NCBI GenBank assembly: GCA_938074335.1
Contig: CALJEL010000043.1
Location: 1-46,972 of the forward strand
DNA from: an uncultured bacterium
Lineage (GTDB): Bacteria > Nitrospirota > Thermodesulfovibrionia > Thermodesulfovibrionales > CALJEL01
DNA: 46,972 nucleotides
Direction: 5' to 3'
A program made the translations under genes and the position numbers. Numbering within the stretch: position 1 is the first letter of the stretch; each line of letters begins with the position of its first letter. Shown here one piece after another: positions 45,060-46,972 of this stretch. Under the pieces are notes generated by a model. That model was not told where the DNA came from. It saw nothing but the letters and a program-made list of their open reading frames with translations, and ran no database searches.

Positions 45060-45473
45060 CTATATCAACTTCTCTATTTTATTTTTTACCAAGGCAAGTA
45101 TTACACTTGCATCTTTGGTTGCTTGTTCTGCATCTTCAATGTTATATGATTCACTTGGGACAGCAGGGAATGCCAGAGCATCTGGATATCTGGTTGGTAT
45201 ATAATATCTATCTAATCTTTCAGCAATTATAAGAACCTGTTCAAAATCCTTATCAAATTCTGAAGCTTTAAGTGCAAGTTTACCGGTTGAATGAATAGTT
45301 ATAAATCTCTCTCCTTTAAAGTAAAGGAAGCCCTTCAAAGCTTTCTGAACACACTGTTCAGAATGAAAACAAGAAAGATGGAAAAAAGTTTTGTCTTTTA
45401 GTATTTTTGCGGCTTCTAAATCTTTTTCTGCTTCTTTTAGCCATCTCTTCGCTTCTTCAAGATTATTCTTCAT
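45060..45473 (-). CDS. HEPN-domain protein (HepT-like)
   Basis: A 137-residue HEPN (pfam05168-type) protein: EEAKRWLKEAEKDLEAAKIL, HLSCFHSEQCVQKALKGFLY, R-x4-H (RFITIHS), and DRYYIPTRYPDALAFP near the C-terminus. In MNT/HEPN systems the HEPN protein is the RNase toxin and the nucleotidyltransferase neutralises it, for example by adenylylating a tyrosine; the RYYIP tyrosines are in the conserved region. It overlaps the MntA-like gene by 11 bases. Confidence 0.8.
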   Translation of the reverse strand: MKNNLEEAKRWLKEAEKDLEAAKILKDKTFFHLSCFHSEQCVQKALKGFLYFKGERFITIHSTGKLALKASEFDKDFEQVLIIAERLDRYYIPTRYPDALAFPAVPSESYNIEDAEQATKDASVILALVKNKIEKLI

Positions 45474-45780
45474 AAATAATTTTTCCTTCCCTAACTACAC
45501 TTTCTATGAATGGATTTCTCATATTTAACATAGTATCAAATTCTTGTGGTGTATATACAAAAATATCAACCTGAATAGGTAAATCGCTAAATGTTTCTAC
45601 TGAAAGTAATCTTTTAACAAACCTCTCATTAGTATCTTTAATAATAACAAGGTCTATATCACTATACCTATCAGCTTCACCACGAGAAGATGAACCAAAA
45701 AGTATTATTTTCTTTACGCCTTGTTTTTTTATACGATTAACAACTTCCTGTAAAAGTTCTTCAATATTTTTATCACTCAT
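45463..45780 (-). CDS. MntA-like minimal nucleotidyltransferase
   Basis: A 105-residue protein of the MNT family. The catalytic signature is G29-S30-x10-D41-x-D43 (ILFGSSSRGEADRYSDIDLV), with a third acidic residue region in LPIQVDIFVYTP. These proteins pair with HEPN toxins, and the downstream gene is HEPN-like with an 11-base overlap. Together they form a probable toxin-antitoxin unit. Confidence 0.82.
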   Translation of the reverse strand: MSDKNIEELLQEVVNRIKKQGVKKIILFGSSSRGEADRYSDIDLVIIKDTNERFVKRLLSVETFSDLPIQVDIFVYTPQEFDTMLNMRNPFIESVVREGKIIYEE

Positions 45781-45894
45781 ATATTCGCTACTTCAATATT
45801 TTACTATTCACTCTTATTACTAAATTTGAACACCCTTTCTATCTCCCTTTATTACCCTTCTTTCTTTTAGGGCTCTTCACGGAATATGGTGCAC

Positions 45895-45975
45895 GTAGGG
45901 GTAGGGCTTGCCCCTGCCCTTGTCATGGTGAGCCTGTCGAACCATTTTGAGAGCAACCGCAAGTGTTGCCCCTAC
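45895..45975. repeat. Palindromic GTAGGGG...CCCCTAC element
   Basis: An 81-base inverted repeat bounded by GTAGGGG (45895-45901) and CCCCTAC (45969-45975), with inner pairing GGGCTTGCCCCTGCCC and a central segment GTGAGCCTGTCGAACC. It is distinct from the CCCT/TGCCGATA elements. The block from 45781 to 46102 otherwise shows no gene. Confidence 0.5.
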
Positions 45976-46102
45976 TATTGAAATTGTTGGCTCTGAAAGG
46001 GTATTATGCCCTCTAAATCCTCACCAAGAAAGGAGGGTAACCCAGACAGATGCAACAATTAAATTATCTCACAAAGCTTTTAGGATTTCAAGAGGCAGAG
46101 CG

Positions 46103-46159
46103 ACAGTGCGACAGCACACCTGACGGTGAAGTGAGTTAGGGATTAGTGAATTAGTGAAT
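46103..46159. repeat. Fragment of the copy-A hairpin repeat
   Basis: A 57-base stretch identical to 5111-5167 in copy A, including the GTGAGTTAGGGATTAGTGAA simple-repeat arm. It stops at 46159 and passes straight into the DUF3782-like fragment P3 (46164 onward), so element and gene remnant are joined end to end. Confidence 0.8.
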
Positions 46160-46163
46160 GGGC

Positions 46164-46392
46164 ATGAGACTGTAAAGGTAAGTGATTTTAATGAACTTAA
46201 ATCAATAGTTGCAGACCCTGTAAAGCCCAGAAGGAGCTTGCCGAGGCACAAAAGAGGACAGAGCAGAGGGTAGGGGGAGCTTGTGGAGGCACAGAAGAGG
46301 ACAGAGGAGTAATTAAGAATGTGGGGGGAAGAAGAGATGGAGAGGGGGTTTATCTGATAGGAGAGTGTAAGGAAAGGCCTGGCAAAATTTAA
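46164..46392 (+). pseudogene. DUF3782-like gene fragment P3
   Basis: A broken copy of the intact gene: 46164-46310 matches 32797-32942 (AGGTAAGTGATTTTAATGAA, the AGAGGACAGAGCAGAGGGTA coiled-coil segment), then an internal deletion jumps to the GGGAAGAAGAGATGGAGAGG and GGAGAGTGTAAG part of the nuclease region, ending near AAGGCCTGGC. Several indels and a TAA break the frame. The stretch from 46393 to 46523 shows nothing recognisable. Confidence 0.85.
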
Positions 46393-46523
46393 AAGGTATC
46401 AAATCCAGATACAATATACCACTTGAAGGGAAAAGTCTGTCTCTTAAAACTCAACCTTCAAACCAAGACTTTTAATAACACCTTGTTATCAGTTTATTGA
46501 TTATTATTCGAAATTATCCAGCA

Positions 46524-46972
46524 TTACAAATTTTTCAATACTTTCTCATATCTTTCAGTGATTTTCCGCCATGTATAATTTTCTATAGCAATCTCTTTCA
46601 TGTCCTTTCCTATATTTTTTAAGATATCATCATCGGTGCTGGATAGAAGGTTTAATAACTCATTCTTGTCCCTAAAATATTTAGCACGGTTCATAGTAGT
46701 AGCCCTATTGTAGTCCACATCATAGGCAAAGATTGGAAGGCCGAGATACATTGCTTCTACAAGAGATGGGTTTGTACCTCCTGCACTATGGCCATGAATA
46801 TATATATAGCAGTTACTTCTTAACTGATTTAATATCTTTTTATCATATATGGCATTAAGCAAAAATATATTGGCATAACTGCTGTATTCTCTCTTTAAGG
46901 CCTGTGCATAAGGATTATTATCCCAGTTTCCAACTATCACGAGATTAAGCTTTTTATATTCTCTGAATGCCT
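46524..46972 (-). CDS. 3' part of a glycosyltransferase, cut by the window edge
   Basis: The frame is open to the right edge (first residues AFREYKKLNLVIVGNW), so this is the C-terminal 148 residues of a longer protein. The pattern is a GT-B nucleotide-sugar-binding domain: LVIVGNWDNNPYAQ, FLLNAIYDKKILNQLRSNCY, HGHSAGGTNPSLVEAMYLGL, FAYDVDYNRAT and NYTWRKITERYEKVL. The E of LVEAM would contact the nucleotide sugar. It resembles glycosyltransferases that assemble surface polysaccharide, in keeping with the Wzi-like gene 2.5 kb away. Confidence 0.85.
   Translation of the reverse strand, partial: AFREYKKLNLVIVGNWDNNPYAQALKREYSSYANIFLLNAIYDKKILNQLRSNCYIYIHGHSAGGTNPSLVEAMYLGLPIFAYDVDYNRATTMNRAKYFRDKNELLNLLSSTDDDILKNIGKDMKEIAIENYTWRKITERYEKVLKNL

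Noticed and set aside
1-46972. tRNA or rRNA genes
   Set aside because: No cloverleaf with a GGTTCRANYCC arm and no rRNA segment was found in the intergenic regions on either strand by reading; short gaps were not tested by program.

Overview
The window (about 47 kb, roughly 40% G+C) reads as chromosomal DNA from an anaerobic, probably thermophilic or moderately thermophilic bacterium. Gene content suggests the Nitrospirota (Thermodesulfovibrio-like) or a related deep lineage: a MoeA fused to a periplasmic-binding-like domain, a DUF3786 Fe-S protein, EndoQ, a 2[4Fe-4S] ferredoxin, multi-copy DUF3782-like genes and a CxxCH-bearing histidine kinase. This placement is inference; no rRNA or tRNA gene was seen.

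Layout. 0-5 kb: purM, an M23 peptidase, a bactofilin and a moeA fusion on the plus strand, facing scpB. 5.0-5.4 kb: palindromic repeat A. 5.4-14 kb: a housekeeping run of gltX, gpsA, larB, trxA, a TlpA-like lipoprotein, ffh, rpsP, khpA, trmD, rplS, rnhB and a DtxR/FeoA regulator; rimM is absent from its usual place before trmD. 14-17.7 kb (minus): two periplasmic solute-binding proteins and a multidomain histidine kinase with no permease or ATPase. 17.8-22.2 kb: a YchF-like GTPase, an ABC exporter pair, a DUF3786 Fe-S protein and a phosphoribosyltransferase. 22.5-26.8 kb (minus): rplM-rpsI-argC-argJ-rlmI. 26.9-27.2 kb: repeat B. 27.3-32.2 kb: a ferredoxin, then a TetR-controlled TolC/EmrA/EmrB efflux operon. 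32.2-34.8 kb: a decayed DUF3782-like gene interrupted by repeat C, an intact DUF3782-like gene, and endoQ. 34.8-36.5 kb (minus): a YkgJ-type protein and a B12-binding radical SAM enzyme. 36.6-36.9 kb: repeat D. 36.9-44 kb (minus): carA, a flavin reductase, a membrane protein, carB, and a Wzi-like outer-membrane protein. 44-47 kb: an accessory region with gene fragments, an AbiEii-like nucleotidyltransferase pair, a MntA/HepT-like pair, repeat fragments and a truncated glycosyltransferase.

The most unusual signal is a family of dispersed large-hairpin elements. Their ends resemble CCCT-N5-TGCCGATA, and their inner stems are built from short simple repeats. One copy (C) splits a DUF3782-like pseudogene at a site that can be reconstructed exactly from the intact paralogue. 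Another element end lies directly against the promoter of that intact gene. Three genes (the TetR regulator, the DUF3782-like gene and endoQ) appear to be transcribed with almost no 5' leader.
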